Shown here: piece by piece, positions 7,260 through 16,674 of the stretch
Layout of the letters: each line of letters opens with the position of its first letter
Position numbering within the stretch: position 1 is the first letter of the stretch
Assembly (NCBI RefSeq): GCF_021202945.1
Contig: NZ_JAJOYR010000001.1
Coordinates: 1,178,001 to 1,242,000, forward strand
From: Stenotrophomonas sp. SY1
GTDB lineage: Bacteria; Pseudomonadota; Gammaproteobacteria; Xanthomonadales; Xanthomonadaceae
DNA length: 64,000 nt
Direction: 5' to 3'
Notes under the pieces: generated by a model
What the model saw: the letters and a program-made list of their open reading frames with translations, nothing else
Databases searched by the model: none
Told to the model about the DNA's origin: nothing
Made by a program: the position numbers and the translations under genes

Positions 7260-10049
7260 TTACAACGGCTTCCCGCCAATCTTCCAGCTGACCTGCAGGT
7301 AATAGCTGCGGCCGATGCTGTCGAACCAGGAAGTGTCGTAGTACGGATAGTTGGACCACGTCCGGTCCTTGGGCGGCATCTTGTCAAACAGGTTGTTGAC
7401 CGACAACGAAAGGCGCAGATGGTCGTTGATGTCGTAACGAGCCCCCGCGTTGAAGCGCCAGGTTGCGTCGGTCCATGCGTCGTTGTCGTAGTTGGCCACG
7501 CGTCCCAGGTAGTTGCCGAAGAGGCTCGCACCCCAGGCGCCCCGGTCCCAGCTCACGCCCAGGTTGCCCTTGGTGCGCGGCAACGTGGTGGCGCTGAAGC
7601 TGACGTCCAGCATGTCTTCGGTGGGATCGCCCGGATACTGCTGGCGGGTGTGGCGGTGGGTCCAGTTGTAGCTGCCGCTGAAGCTGAAATCACCGGCATT
7701 GGCGGTCTGCAGCCGGTAGTTGGCTGCCACGTCGATGCCCGAGGTTTCTTCATTGGCGATGTTGATCGGGCTGAAGTGGACGCTGGTGATGTTGCCATCG
7801 GCATCGCGGATGACGCGGGCAAGCGCATCGACGCAGGTCGGGGACGTGACATCGACGGCCGCACCGCTGTCGGTGACGCCGAGGCGGCAGTTCGCTTCGT
7901 CGATCCTGAGCTTCTCGCGGTCCTGAGTCTGCACCTGGTTCTCGATGCGGATCTTGTAGTAATCCACCGCCAGGTCGAAGTTGGCCACGGGCGACCACAC
8001 AAAGCCTGCGGTGAATGACTTGCTGGTCTCCACATCCAGCTGCATGTTGCCGCTGTAAACGTCGAACGTACTGCCATCGTAGTCGCCAACGTCGTAGCAG
8101 TAGCCGTCGGTGACGCCGGGCTCGGCGCTGCGGCACTGGAAGTAGTCGGTGGCAAAGCGCGTGCGGTAGTAGTCGTTGCCTGCGAACAGGTAATGCATGT
8201 CCGGGGCGCGGAAGCCGGTGCCGTAGGAACTGCGGATCAGCAGCGTATCCAGCGGGCGCCATTCAAGGCCGGCGCTGTAAGTGAACTTGCCCGGGTCCTT
8301 GTTGCCATAGCTGTAACGGTCGTAGCGGCCAGCGAGGCTGGCGTTGAGGCTGGACAGCAGTGGCACACGCAATTCGCCAGCGGCGCTCCAGTGGTCGCGG
8401 TCACCGTCGCCATCGCCGTAACGCGGGCCGTAGTAGGCATCCTCGGTCAGCGCCAGCGGGTCGGGGTTGATGTGGTAGGACTGCTTGCCGTACTCGATGG
8501 CACCGGCGAAGCCCACATCGCCGGCAGGCATCGTGAACAGCGTGGAGTTGTCCACGGTGAAGCTCAGGTTGTCGTTCTTGGCCTTGGGCCGGAACGTGGA
8601 CATGGCGGCAATGGAGGCGAACTCGGCGGTGGTCAGCGGCGTGAACAGGCGCGCTGGGTCAGCGTTGTAGATCGCATAGCCGTCATCGTCATAGCCCTGC
8701 CGTTCGCCGAGGAACAGGCGGTTGGCGGCATCGGCCTTGATCCGCGGCATCTTGACGTCGGCCTTGTACTCGGAATGGTTGTAGGCCGCCTCCCAGTTCC
8801 ACGCATCGACGAAGTAGCCCTTCAGGCCGGTGGTCAGCGCCAGCGTCTTCTGCGTGGTGGTGTTCATCCGGTTTTCCAGGCCGCCCACTTCCTCCGGCGA
8901 GAACTGTCGGGACCACAGTTCATAGCGTCCCGTGGCCGCGTTGTAGAAAACCTTGTTGCGGTAGTTGTTGGTCGAGGCCGGGTCGTGGAATTCCCAGCCC
9001 ATGTGGTCGCTGGCCACATCGTTGCCGTTGGTGCCGGTCAGCAGCTTCACTTTCTGATACCCCAGTTGCACATCGGCAAACCAGGACAGGCTGTCGGAGA
9101 AGCGGTACTCGAACGAACCATAGGCATTGCCGCCCTTGCGCTCGTTCTCGATGGTGCGATACGCAATGGCGCGCTCGCTGCCGCAGTACGCGCCGTAGTC
9201 GTTTTCGGCCAGCACGGTGGTGCCGTCATTGAGCTTGGACATCGCCGCGCAGTTGTCGGTTGGCGCGATGTTGAGATCCTCATCCCAGTCCATCAGCTGG
9301 GCGGTGAGCCGTGGCAGGCGACGTTCCGCGGTAGGCGCATCCAGCGTGGAGTCCTGGACGCTGCGCTCGGTTCCCCATAGCGGGCGTTTGTTGAGCAGTT
9401 CCACGCCGACGATGCCGCTGAAATTGCCCTGCTCAAAGCCCGTCGTCAGGGTCAGCTTGTGCGACTCACCACCGCCACGGCTGGTATCGCCGTAGCGGTA
9501 ATCAAGAGTGGTGCCGTCGGTGGATTTCTTGAGGATGAAGTTGATGACGCCTGCCATTGCATCGGAGCCATAGACGGCCGAAGCGCTGCCGGTCAGTACT
9601 TCAACGCGCTCGATCATTCCCAGCGGAATGTTGCCGACGTCGGTGAAGTTGCTGCGGCCATTGAGCGGCAACGGGAAGTCGGCGATGCGACGGCCGTTGA
9701 CCAGCACCAGCGTGTGGTTGGGGCCGAGGCCACGCAGGTCGACGGCCTGCGCGCCGGGCGTGGACTGGGCGCCGGTCGTGTTCTGCTGGCCCTGGGTGCT
9801 GCCTGCGTTCTGGCTCAGCGAACGCAGTACATCCGGTACAGACGTGAAACCGGCCGATTGAATCTGCTCGGCCGTCACCACCGTGATCGGTGCCGGGCCT
9901 TCCACTTGTGCGCGGGCAATGCGCGAGCCGGTGACTTGTACCGTATCCAGTTGCTGGGGTTGCTCTCCGGATGCGGTCTGGGCCAGGGCCGGGGCGGACA
10001 TGGCCAACAGGGCCAGTTGGATCGAACACACCATTGCGTGCTTTCGCAT
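7260..10049 (-). CDS. TonB-dependent outer-membrane receptor
   Basis: This 929-residue protein has a signal peptide ending at APALAQ and a TonB-box-like LDTVQVTGSR at about 34-43. A plug domain (about 50-175) carries the typical LRGLGPNHTLVLVNGRRI and VEVLTGSASAVYGSDAMAGVINFILK segments, and a 22-strand-type beta-barrel follows. It takes up a ligand too large for porins using TonB energy. It is divergent from the exported cyanophycinase gene, which begins 184 bp away, with an isoaspartyl peptidase gene further on; I infer that its ligand is cyanophycin or its beta-Asp-Arg breakdown products. The receptor family itself (multi-substrate Xanthomonadaceae type) does not reveal the ligand. No FecI/FecR regulators are adjacent. 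Confidence 0.93.
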   Translation of the reverse strand: MRKHAMVCSIQLALLAMSAPALAQTASGEQPQQLDTVQVTGSRIARAQVEGPAPITVVTAEQIQSAGFTSVPDVLRSLSQNAGSTQGQQNTTGAQSTPGAQAVDLRGLGPNHTLVLVNGRRIADFPLPLNGRSNFTDVGNIPLGMIERVEVLTGSASAVYGSDAMAGVINFILKKSTDGTTLDYRYGDTSRGGGESHKLTLTTGFEQGNFSGIVGVELLNKRPLWGTERSVQDSTLDAPTAERRLPRLTAQLMDWDEDLNIAPTDNCAAMSKLNDGTTVLAENDYGAYCGSERAIAYRTIENERKGGNAYGSFEYRFSDSLSWFADVQLGYQKVKLLTGTNGNDVASDHMGWEFHDPASTNNYRNKVFYNAATGRYELWSRQFSPEEVGGLENRMNTTTQKTLALTTGLKGYFVDAWNWEAAYNHSEYKADVKMPRIKADAANRLFLGERQGYDDDGYAIYNADPARLFTPLTTAEFASIAAMSTFRPKAKNDNLSFTVDNSTLFTMPAGDVGFAGAIEYGKQSYHINPDPLALTEDAYYGPRYGDGDGDRDHWSAAGELRVPLLSSLNASLAGRYDRYSYGNKDPGKFTYSAGLEWRPLDTLLIRSSYGTGFRAPDMHYLFAGNDYYRTRFATDYFQCRSAEPGVTDGYCYDVGDYDGSTFDVYSGNMQLDVETSKSFTAGFVWSPVANFDLAVDYYKIRIENQVQTQDREKLRIDEANCRLGVTDSGAAVDVTSPTCVDALARVIRDADGNITSVHFSPINIANEETSGIDVAANYRLQTANAGDFSFSGSYNWTHRHTRQQYPGDPTEDMLDVSFSATTLPRTKGNLGVSWDRGAWGASLFGNYLGRVANYDNDAWTDATWRFNAGARYDINDHLRLSLSVNNLFDKMPPKDRTWSNYPYYDTSWFDSIGRSYYLQVSWKIGGKPL

Positions 10050-10233
10050 GAATCAGCTCTCTGATGAAAGGTGTTCTGCAATATCCCGAGCCAGCGCCTT
10101 GCAAGGGCGCCGGTTGCCCCAGCAGAAGTGTGAATGGGGTCATCGCATCTAACACCTTTTTTACATCCTTGACCACTGCCGGAAAGTCTGGCAATAGGGC
10201 CGTAAGCGATTACATGCATGGGGCGGAAATGTG

Positions 10234-11256
10234 ATGAAACGTAAGATCTCCCTGTTGGGGCAGCTGGCCCTGTTGGCGATGCTGGCCGCTGTGGCAGGGG
10301 TTGCCGTTGCCGAGGGCGCTCGTGGCGTTTCGCCGTCCGGTTATCACTATTACGAGGTCGGCGATCTCGCTGCGCAGCGTCCTGGCAAGCGCGAGGCAGC
10401 GATGCTGTTGATGGGCGGCGGCGACTTCGTGCCGGAGGCCTTCCATTGGTGGCTCGAGCGTGCCGGTCACGGCCGCGTCGTCGTTCTGCGCGCCTCCGGT
10501 GCGGACGAGCTGCAGAAGGAGATCTACCACGACATCGGTGGCGTCACTGCGGTGCAGACGCTGGTTTTCGACAACCGCAAGGCGGCCGACGACCCGGCGG
10601 TGCTGCGGGTGGTGAAAGCGGCCGACGCGATCTTCATCGCTGGTGGCGATCAGTCGCGCTACATCCGCTTCTGGAAGGGCACCGCACTCAATGACGCCCT
10701 GAACGAACATGTCCGCGCCGGCAAGCCGATTGGTGGCACAAGCGCGGGACTGGCCATTCTCGGTGCGCATGCATACGGCGCGCTTGACGGTGGCAGCGTC
10801 AATTCCCTGGCCGCGATGAATGACCCGATGGGCAGCGAAGTCACCATGGACAAGGATTTCCTGGCCATGCCCTACCTGTCGAACGTGGTCACCGATACGC
10901 ACTTCGCCAAGCGTGACCGTCTCGGCCGGCTGATCGTGTTCGTGGCTCGCGCCGCGCAGGACGCTGGTCAGAGCGACATCGTCGGCATCGGTGTGGACGA
11001 GGACACGGCCTTGTGCGTCGAGGCTGACGGCCGTGGGCGCGTGCATTCGTTGAATGGTGGCTACGCCTGGCTGGTGATGCCGCAACGCACGGCTGACCGT
11101 TTGAGCAATGGCGAGCCGTTGGACTTCAGTTCCATTCCGGTGACGGGTGTGGGAACGAGTAGTCGCCTGCATCTGGAAGGCTTCAAGGTCGACAACGCGG
11201 CGTTCACCGCGGTTGCGAGCGTGGTGAACGGCGAACTGCAGCTGCGGCCGCACTAG
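10234..11256 (+). CDS. Exported cyanophycinase (peptidase family S51)
   Basis: The 340-residue protein (ATG start; a GTG one codon earlier is also possible) has an N-terminal signal peptide (LLGQLALLAMLAAVAGVAVA). Cyanophycinase features follow: GGGDFVPEAF, IFIAGGDQSRYIRFW, the nucleophile elbow GGTSAGLA with Ser170, and DTHFAKRDRLGRL carrying Asp221 and His223. Cyanophycinases cut the arginine-aspartate polymer cyanophycin to beta-Asp-Arg dipeptides. The signal peptide places it in the periplasm or outside, as in heterotrophs that scavenge the polymer rather than store it; no cyanophycin synthetase is present here. The divergent TonB receptor and the downstream isoaspartyl peptidase fit the same pathway. 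A UUCG-loop terminator follows. Confidence 0.9.
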   Translation: MKRKISLLGQLALLAMLAAVAGVAVAEGARGVSPSGYHYYEVGDLAAQRPGKREAAMLLMGGGDFVPEAFHWWLERAGHGRVVVLRASGADELQKEIYHDIGGVTAVQTLVFDNRKAADDPAVLRVVKAADAIFIAGGDQSRYIRFWKGTALNDALNEHVRAGKPIGGTSAGLAILGAHAYGALDGGSVNSLAAMNDPMGSEVTMDKDFLAMPYLSNVVTDTHFAKRDRLGRLIVFVARAAQDAGQSDIVGIGVDEDTALCVEADGRGRVHSLNGGYAWLVMPQRTADRLSNGEPLDFSSIPVTGVGTSSRLHLEGFKVDNAAFTAVASVVNGELQLRPH

Positions 11257-11278
11257 GCGCTCGCAGGCGTCAGCATGG

Positions 11279-11303
11279 GAAAAGGGGCTTCGGCCCCTTT
11301 TTC
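11279..11303 (+). terminator. Rho-independent terminator after cyanophycinase
   Basis: Perfect stem AAAGGGGC / GCCCCTTT with a TTCG loop followed by a short T-run, 22 bp after the cyanophycinase stop codon. It separates this gene from the isoaspartyl peptidase gene, which has its own promoter candidate. Confidence 0.8.
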
Positions 11304-11314
11304 GTGTGTGTCTG

Positions 11315-11342
11315 TTCAGGTCGGCGGATACGTGCCTAGAAT
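11315..11342 (+). promoter_or_regulatory. Promoter candidate for isoaspartyl peptidase
   Basis: TAGAAT at 11337-11342 with TTCAGG 16 bp upstream lies 27 bp before the start codon. The same TAGAAT hexamer occurs upstream of rplK and gap in this window. Confidence 0.4.
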
Positions 11343-11369
11343 CGGGACTTCATTCCGGAGTGAAGAAAC

Positions 11370-12386
11370 ATGAAGCTGACTTCCGCGGTACTGCTTGGCC
11401 TGGCGTCGTTGTCTTCTGGTGCCGTCGCGGCGGCGTCATCGCCGCTGTTGGTCATCCACGGTGGCGCCGGCGTCGAACGCAAGGACCTCAGTGCGGAAGA
11501 GGAGCAGGTCGCGCGTGCGGCATTGACCCAGGCGCTGCGCAAGGGGCATGAGGCGCTGATGGCCGGCAAGCCGGCGATGGATGCGGTTACTGCCGCCATC
11601 ACCGTGCTGGAAGATGATCCGACCTTCAACGCAGGCCGTGGTGCGGTGTTCACGCACGACGGCAAGAATGAACTCGATGCCTCCTTGATGGATGGCGCAA
11701 CCCTTCGCGCCGGTGCGGTGGCTGGCGTGCATACGGTGAAGAATCCAATCCTGCTGGCGCGCGCGGTGATGGAGCATTCGCCGCACGTGATGATGGTGGG
11801 GGAGGGCGCGCAGGTGTTTGCCGCCGAGCAGAAGATCGAGCTGGTCGATCCGTCCTACTTCCGCACCGACAAGCGCTGGCAGCAGCTGCAGCGTGCGCTG
11901 AGGGAGGAGGCCGGTGGCCAGGCCCATGCCGACCTGGAAACGGCCAAGCATTTCGGTACGGTCGGTGCGGTGGCGCTTGATGCCGAAGGCAAGCTGGCAG
12001 CGGGCACGTCCACTGGCGGGATGACCAACAAGCGTTACGGGCGTGTTGGCGATTCCCCGATCATCGGCGCCGGTACCTATGCCGATCCACGCTGTGCGGT
12101 GTCAGGCACCGGCTGGGGCGAGTACTACATCCGTCTGGCCGTCGCGCACGATATCTGTGCACGGATGAACTACCTGGGGCAGAGCCCAGCGCAGGCCGGT
12201 GAAGATGTCATCATCAAGCAGGTGCCCGCATTGGGTGGCGATGGCGGTGCCATCATCCTGTCGGCTGATGGCCGGGCATCCACGCCGTTCAACACCCAGG
12301 GCATGTACCGTGGCTGGATCGGTGCCGACGGTGTGCCGCATGTGGCGATATTCGCTGACGAGAAGCTGAAATTGCCGGGTGAGTGA
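11370..12386 (+). CDS. Exported isoaspartyl peptidase / L-asparaginase (Ntn hydrolase, family T2)
   Basis: This 338-residue precursor has a signal peptide (about 1-21), the opening PLLVIHGGAG typical of plant-type asparaginases, and an NAGRGAVFT segment. The autoprocessing site is HFGTVGAVALD, where Thr197 becomes the N-terminal nucleophile of the beta subunit; GTSTGGMTNKRYGRVGDSP and GTGWGEYYIR follow. Enzymes of this family cleave beta-aspartyl dipeptides and asparagine. Lying downstream of an exported cyanophycinase, it could split beta-Asp-Arg into aspartate and arginine in the periplasm. The ribosome binding site GGAG and start at 11370 are well placed. Loss of Thr197 or of cleavage would abolish activity; both look intact. 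Confidence 0.9.
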   Translation: MKLTSAVLLGLASLSSGAVAAASSPLLVIHGGAGVERKDLSAEEEQVARAALTQALRKGHEALMAGKPAMDAVTAAITVLEDDPTFNAGRGAVFTHDGKNELDASLMDGATLRAGAVAGVHTVKNPILLARAVMEHSPHVMMVGEGAQVFAAEQKIELVDPSYFRTDKRWQQLQRALREEAGGQAHADLETAKHFGTVGAVALDAEGKLAAGTSTGGMTNKRYGRVGDSPIIGAGTYADPRCAVSGTGWGEYYIRLAVAHDICARMNYLGQSPAQAGEDVIIKQVPALGGDGGAIILSADGRASTPFNTQGMYRGWIGADGVPHVAIFADEKLKLPGE

Positions 12387-12469
12387 AGTGCGTCCATTGC
12401 TTTCCACTGCGCCATCGGATATCGGGAAATGGCCGCGTGAATGATTTTCATGAAATGTGAAGATTTCTG

Positions 12470-12498
12470 TTGACAGCATGGGGTCTCATCACCAAAAT
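12470..12498 (+). promoter_or_regulatory. Strong sigma-70 promoter of the tRNA-tuf operon
   Basis: TTGACA (12470-12475), a 17-bp spacer and CAAAAT (12493-12498) lie about 58 bp before tRNA-Tyr. The GC-rich bases just after the -10 (AGCGCGC) resemble the discriminator of stringently controlled stable-RNA promoters. Confidence 0.75.
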
Positions 12499-12555
12499 AG
12501 CGCGCTCTCCCACCCCTGACCGGTTCGGCCAAGGTCCTTAGAAAAGGGGTGGAGC

Positions 12556-12641
12556 GGAGGGATACCCAAGCGGCCAACGGGGGCAGACTGTAAATCTGCT
12601 GGCTTACGCCTTCGGTGGTTCGAATCCACCTCCCTCCACCA
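12556..12641 (+). tRNA. tRNA-Tyr (GTA)
   Basis: The 86-nt sequence folds as a class II tRNA with a long variable arm. The acceptor arms GGAGGGA and TCCCTCC pair, the anticodon GTA is at 12590-12592 in loop CTGTAAA, and the T arm contains GGTTCGAATCC. CCA is encoded. First gene of the tRNA-tuf transcript. Confidence 0.97.
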
Positions 12642-12668
12642 GTTTTAATGTTGTGGCGTGTTCCCGGT

Positions 12669-12742
12669 GCGGGAGTAGTTCAACGGTAGAACCTCAGCCT
12701 TCCAAGCTGATGGTGCGGGTTCGATTCCCGTCTCCCGCTCCA
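12669..12742 (+). tRNA. tRNA-Gly (TCC)
   Basis: 74 nt including an encoded CCA. Acceptor arms GCGGGAG and CTCCCGC pair, the anticodon TCC is at 12701-12703, and the T loop is GGTTCGATTCC. It lies 27 bp after tRNA-Tyr. Confidence 0.97.
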
Positions 12743-12779
12743 TTGAACGAAATTGAAAACATGTCATAATAGAAAACTC

Positions 12780-12855
12780 GCTCACGTAGCTCAGTCGGTA
12801 GAGCACCTCCTTGGTAAGGAGGAGGTCGAAGGTTCGATTCCTTTCGTGAGCACCA
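12780..12855 (+). tRNA. tRNA-Thr (GGT)
   Basis: 76 nt including CCA. Acceptor arms GCTCACG and CGTGAGC pair, and the anticodon GGT is at 12813-12815. It is followed 47 bp later by tuf, the same Thr-tuf linkage as thrT-tufB in E. coli. Confidence 0.97.
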
Positions 12856-12902
12856 TCTTGCTGATAGCGCCATAACCAACCTGTTACCGAGAAGAAGCAG
12901 CC

Positions 12903-14093
12903 ATGTCCAAGGGTAAGTTCGAACGTACCAAGCCGCACGTCAACGTCGGCACCATCGGCCACGTCGACCATGGCAAGACCACGCTGACCGCCGCACTGAC
13001 CAAGATCGGTGCAGAGCGTTTCGGTGGCGAGTTCAAGGACTACTCGGCGATCGACGCCGCGCCGGAAGAGAAGGCTCGTGGTATCACGATCTCGACCGCG
13101 CACGTTGAGTACGAATCGGCCAACCGTCACTACGCCCACGTGGATTGCCCGGGCCATGCTGACTACGTCAAGAACATGATCACCGGTGCTGCCCAGATGG
13201 ACGGCGCGATCCTGGTGTGCTCGGCCGCTGACGGCCCGATGCCGCAGACCCGCGAGCACATCCTGCTGTCGCGTCAGGTCGGCGTGCCGTACATCGTCGT
13301 GTTCCTGAACAAGGCCGACATGGTTGACGATGCCGAGCTGCTGGAACTGGTTGAGATGGAAGTCCGCGAGCTGCTGAGCAAGTACGACTTCCCGGGCGAC
13401 GACACCCCGATCGTGCACGGTTCGGCCCGTCTGGCGCTGGAAGGCGACCAGAGCGACATCGGCGTGCCGGCCATCCTGAAGCTGGTCGATGCACTGGACA
13501 GCTGGATCCCGACCCCGGAGCGTGACGTCGACAAGCCGTTCCTGATGCCGGTGGAAGACGTGTTCTCGATCTCGGGCCGCGGCACCGTGGTGACCGGTCG
13601 TATCGAGCGCGGCATCATCAAGGTGGGCGACGAAATCGAAATCGTCGGTATCCGTCCGACCCAGAAGACCACCGTCACCGGCGTGGAAATGTTCCGCAAG
13701 CTGCTGGACCAGGGTCAGGCAGGTGACAACGCCGGTCTGCTGCTGCGCGGCACCAAGCGTGACGACGTCGAGCGCGGCCAGGTTCTGGCCAAGCCGGGTT
13801 CGATCACCCCGCACACCCAGTTCGACGCCGAAGTGTACGTGCTGTCGAAGGACGAAGGCGGCCGTCACACCCCGTTCTTCAAGGGCTACCGTCCGCAGTT
13901 CTACTTCCGTACCACCGACATCACCGGCGCTTGCGAACTGCCGGAAGGCGTCGAGATGGTGATGCCGGGTGACAACGTGAAGATGTCGGTCACCCTGATC
14001 AACCCGGTGGCAATGGACGAAGGTCTGCGCTTCGCTATCCGCGAAGGCGGCCGTACCGTCGGCGCCGGCGTGGTTGCCAAGATCATCAAGTAA
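12903..14093 (+). CDS. tuf: Elongation factor Tu, copy 1
   Basis: EF-Tu (396 residues) brings aminoacyl-tRNA to the ribosome as a GTP complex. The P-loop GHVDHGKT (19-26), [16 protein letters not shown] and SARLA G motifs are all present, followed by beta-barrel domains II and III. The gene is cotranscribed with the three upstream tRNAs and sits before tRNA-Trp and secE. Its sequence is identical to the second copy at 30495-31685 by inspection, except codon 9 (Thr ACC here, Asn AAT there). The Shine-Dalgarno is GAGAAG. This near-identity points to gene conversion between the copies. Confidence 0.98.
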   Translation: MSKGKFERTKPHVNVGTIGHVDHGKTTLTAALTKIGAERFGGEFKDYSAIDAAPEEKARGITISTAHVEYESANRHYAHVDCPGHADYVKNMITGAAQMDGAILVCSAADGPMPQTREHILLSRQVGVPYIVVFLNKADMVDDAELLELVEMEVRELLSKYDFPGDDTPIVHGSARLALEGDQSDIGVPAILKLVDALDSWIPTPERDVDKPFLMPVEDVFSISGRGTVVTGRIERGIIKVGDEIEIVGIRPTQKTTVTGVEMFRKLLDQGQAGDNAGLLLRGTKRDDVERGQVLAKPGSITPHTQFDAEVYVLSKDEGGRHTPFFKGYRPQFYFRTTDITGACELPEGVEMVMPGDNVKMSVTLINPVAMDEGLRFAIREGGRTVGAGVVAKIIK

Positions 14094-14136
14094 TAAGCCT
14101 GCAGTACCAGCGGTAACAGCTGCTGGTTGCGCGAAT

Positions 14137-14161
14137 GGCGGGCCGGGAAACCCGGTCCGCC
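14137..14161 (+). terminator. Hairpin after tuf copy 1
   Basis: GGCGGGCCGGG and CCCGGTCCGCC form an 11-bp stem with an AAA loop (one wobble pair) between tuf and tRNA-Trp. There is no T-run, so it may be an RNA processing or pausing site rather than a full terminator. Confidence 0.45.
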
Positions 14162-14198
14162 TTCGCCGTCTAAGGGTCGTGTAATAAGTTCAAGTCAT

Positions 14199-14274
<76 letters not shown>

Positions 14275-14324
14275 CTTGGATCTCTCTATCCAGTGACCTT
14301 GGTCGCACTAGCTACAAGAGTCGG

Positions 14325-14732
14325 ATGAACAGCAAGATCGACCACTCCAAGTCCGCCGCTTCCGGTGGCGATATCGTCAAGTACGTCGGCGCTGCACTGC
14401 TGGTGTTGGCGGGGCTGTTTGTGTGGTTCTGGTTCTCTGCGCCGGAGCGGGCTGCCCAGCTGGGCGCTTGGGCCGGACAGCTGCGTGCTTTGGCCGTTGT
14501 CGTCGGCCTGGTTGCTGGTGGTGCCGTGTTCATGCTGACCGGCAAGGGTCACCAGACCCGCGAATTTCTTTCCGAATCCCGTTTCGAACTGCGCAAGGTC
14601 GTGTGGCCGACTCGCCAGGAAGCCATCCGCATGACCTGGGTGGTTGTCGTGGTGGTGATCGTGTTGAGCCTGCTGTTGGGTGGGTTTGACTTTGTAATCC
14701 AGAAGCTGACCCAGTGGTTCCTGGGTCGTTGA
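14325..14732 (+). CDS. secE: Preprotein translocase subunit SecE
   Basis: SecE stabilises the SecYEG channel in the inner membrane. The protein has 135 residues with three predicted helices, as in E. coli: two N-terminal helices at about 18-37 and 47-66, then the conserved amphipathic motif [10 protein letters not shown] and a final helix. The start at 14325 follows CAAGAG and gives the family length; upstream in-frame codons would run through tRNA-Trp. NusG begins 10 bp downstream. Confidence 0.95.
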   Translation: MNSKIDHSKSAASGGDIVKYVGAALLVLAGLFVWFWFSAPERAAQLGAWAGQLRALAVVVGLVAGGAVFMLTGKGHQTREFLSESRFELRKVVWPTRQEAIRMTWVVVVVVIVLSLLLGGFDFVIQKLTQWFLGR

Positions 14733-14742
14733 GGAGAAGACA

Positions 14743-15303
14743 GTGAAGCGTTGGTACGTCGTTCACGCCTATTCAGGTTTTGAGAAGTCGGTTGCGCAGG
14801 CGTTGCGTGATCGCATCGTGCGCGACGAAATGCAGGAACGTTTCGGTGACGTCCTCGTCCCCACTGAAGAAGTGGTGGAAATGCGCGCCGGCCAGAAGCG
14901 TCGGTCTGAGCGCAAGTTTTTCCCGGGCTATGTTCTGGTCCAGATCGAGACCCACGAAGAAGCTGGTATTCCGCGCATCGACAACGAAAGTTGGCACCTT
15001 GTGAAGGAAACCCCGAAGGTTATGGGCTTCATCGGTGGCACCGCTGATCGCCCGCTGCCGATTCGTGACGAAGAGGCTGCTGCCATCCTGGATCGTGTTC
15101 AGGAAGGTGTCGAAAAGCCGCGTCCGAAGGTGCTGTTCGAGCCGGGCCAGATGGTCCGCGTTACCGATGGCCCGTTCAACGACTTCAACGGTGTGGTCGA
15201 AGAGGTCAACTACGAGAAGAGCCGCCTGCGCGTTTCGGTGCTGATCTTCGGTCGTGCAACTCCGGTCGAGCTGGAGTTTGGCCAGGTCGAAAAGGCGGTC
15301 TGA
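14743..15303 (+). CDS. nusG: Transcription termination/antitermination factor NusG
   Basis: NusG (186 residues, GTG start after GAGGAGAAG) binds RNA polymerase and couples it to Rho or to ribosomal protein S10. The NGN domain begins [20 protein letters not shown] and includes [10 protein letters not shown]. The C-terminal KOW domain reads [19 protein letters not shown]. It is cotranscribed with secE. Confidence 0.97.
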   Translation: MKRWYVVHAYSGFEKSVAQALRDRIVRDEMQERFGDVLVPTEEVVEMRAGQKRRSERKFFPGYVLVQIETHEEAGIPRIDNESWHLVKETPKVMGFIGGTADRPLPIRDEEAAAILDRVQEGVEKPRPKVLFEPGQMVRVTDGPFNDFNGVVEEVNYEKSRLRVSVLIFGRATPVELEFGQVEKAV

Positions 15304-15346
15304 TCCATTGCGGCCATCCTGTTCAGGTGGCGGGCAAAAAAACTGC

Positions 15347-15352
15347 TAGAAT
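15347..15352 (+). promoter_or_regulatory. Extended -10 promoter candidate for rplKA
   Basis: TGC-TAGAAT lies in the nusG-rplK spacer, about 150 bp before rplK. The TGn extension compensates for a poor -35. The same TGCTAGAAT string precedes gap. Confidence 0.45.
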
Positions 15353-15461
15353 TGCCGGCTCCCTGTGATGGGGCTGGATCAAAGGCTGCCGCGAGGTGGC
15401 CTTTGGTGCGATTCAAGGATTTCAAAGCGCGATGCCGGGACGCGTGATTCCCGGTCCGATG

Positions 15462-15505
15462 GGGAGCCTGTTGTCGCAAGGCGCTAGCACCCGGAGAGTA
15501 CTCAA
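15462..15505 (+). promoter_or_regulatory. Possible L1 autoregulatory site in rplK leader
   Basis: GGGGAGCCT followed by a small GCCT/AGGC hairpin and CACCC lies immediately before the rplK Shine-Dalgarno. L1 is known to repress L11-L1 translation through such a leader in enterobacteria. The match here is by position and rough structure only. Confidence 0.35.
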
Positions 15506-15934
15506 ATGGCAAAGAAAGTTGTCGGTTACATCAAGCTGCAGGTAAAGGCCGGTCAGGCCAATCCCTCGCCGCCGGTCGGTCCTGCGCTGGGTCAGCGCGG
15601 CCTGAACATCATGGAATTCTGCAAGGCGTTCAACGCCGCCACGCAGAAGCTGGAACCGGGTCTGCCGGTGCCGGTGATCATCACGGCCTATTCGGACCGT
15701 ACGTTCACCTTCATCACCAAGAGCACCCCGGCGACCACGCTGCTGAAGAAGGCCGCTGGCATCACCTCCGGCTCCAAGCGCCCGAACACCGACAAGGTGG
15801 GCAAGGTCACTCGCAAGCAGCTTGAAGAAATCTGCAAGGCGAAGGAGCCGGATCTGACGGCTGCTGACCTGGACGCCGCCGTGCGTACGATCGCGGGCTC
15901 TGCCCGTTCCATGGGCCTGGTGGTAGAGGGTTAA
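15506..15934 (+). CDS. rplK: 50S ribosomal protein L11
   Basis: L11 (142 residues) binds the GTPase-associated region of 23S rRNA and is needed for RelA activation. It begins [20 protein letters not shown], contains [11 protein letters not shown], and ends in an RNA-binding domain with [10 protein letters not shown]. It starts behind CGGAGAG and is 4 bp upstream of rplA, so the two are coupled. Confidence 0.98.
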   Translation: MAKKVVGYIKLQVKAGQANPSPPVGPALGQRGLNIMEFCKAFNAATQKLEPGLPVPVIITAYSDRTFTFITKSTPATTLLKKAAGITSGSKRPNTDKVGKVTRKQLEEICKAKEPDLTAADLDAAVRTIAGSARSMGLVVEG

Positions 15935-15938
15935 TCTG

Positions 15939-16637
15939 ATGGCACAGACCAAGCGTGAGAAGGCCATCAAGGCCGCCGTTGTCCCGGGCAAGGCATATGC
16001 CTTCGAAGAGGCTATCAACATCCTGAAGACCGTCACCAAGGCCAAGTTCGTCGAGTCGATCGACGTTGCTGTGCGCCTGGGCGTGGACGCGAAGAAGTCC
16101 GACCAGCAGGTGCGCGGTTCGACCGTGCTGCCGGCCGGTACCGGCAAGTCGGTCCGCGTTGCCGTGTTCGCTCCGGCCGGTGCCAAGGCTGACGAAGCCC
16201 TGGCCGCTGGCGCCGAAGCCGTTGGCATGGACGACCTGGCTGAGAAGATGCAGGCCGGCGATCTGAACTACGACGTCGTCATTGCTACCCCGGACGCGAT
16301 GCGCGTTGTCGGTAAGCTGGGCACCCTGCTGGGCCCGCGCGGCCTGATGCCGAACCCGAAGGTCGGCACCGTTTCGGCCAACCCGGGCGAAGCCGTGAAG
16401 AATGCCAAGTCGGGTCAGGTGCGTTACCGCACTGACAAGGCCGGCATCATCCACTGCACCATCGGCAAGGCCAGTTTCGACAACGCCGCACTGCAGTCGA
16501 ACCTGCAGGCGCTGTTGCTGGATCTGATCAAGGCCAAGCCGGCCACCTCGAAGGGCACCTACCTGCAGAAGGTTTCGGTCAGCTCGACGATGGGCCCGGG
16601 CGTCACCGTCGACCAGTCGTCGCTGACCCTGAAGTGA
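15939..16637 (+). CDS. rplA: 50S ribosomal protein L1
   Basis: L1 (232 residues) forms the mobile L1 stalk that moves deacylated tRNA and represses its own mRNA in E. coli. The family segments [19 protein letters not shown] and [15 protein letters not shown] are intact. A hairpin terminator follows directly. Confidence 0.98.
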   Translation: MAQTKREKAIKAAVVPGKAYAFEEAINILKTVTKAKFVESIDVAVRLGVDAKKSDQQVRGSTVLPAGTGKSVRVAVFAPAGAKADEALAAGAEAVGMDDLAEKMQAGDLNYDVVIATPDAMRVVGKLGTLLGPRGLMPNPKVGTVSANPGEAVKNAKSGQVRYRTDKAGIIHCTIGKASFDNAALQSNLQALLLDLIKAKPATSKGTYLQKVSVSSTMGPGVTVDQSSLTLK

Positions 16638-16644
16638 TTCATTG

Positions 16645-16674
16645 AACCGCGCGCTCTCGGGCGCGCGGTTTTGT
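16645..16674 (+). terminator. Terminator after rplA
   Basis: Perfect 10-bp stem AACCGCGCGC / GCGCGCGGTT with a 6-nt loop and a short T stretch (TTTTG). It separates rplKA from rplJL. Confidence 0.75.
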
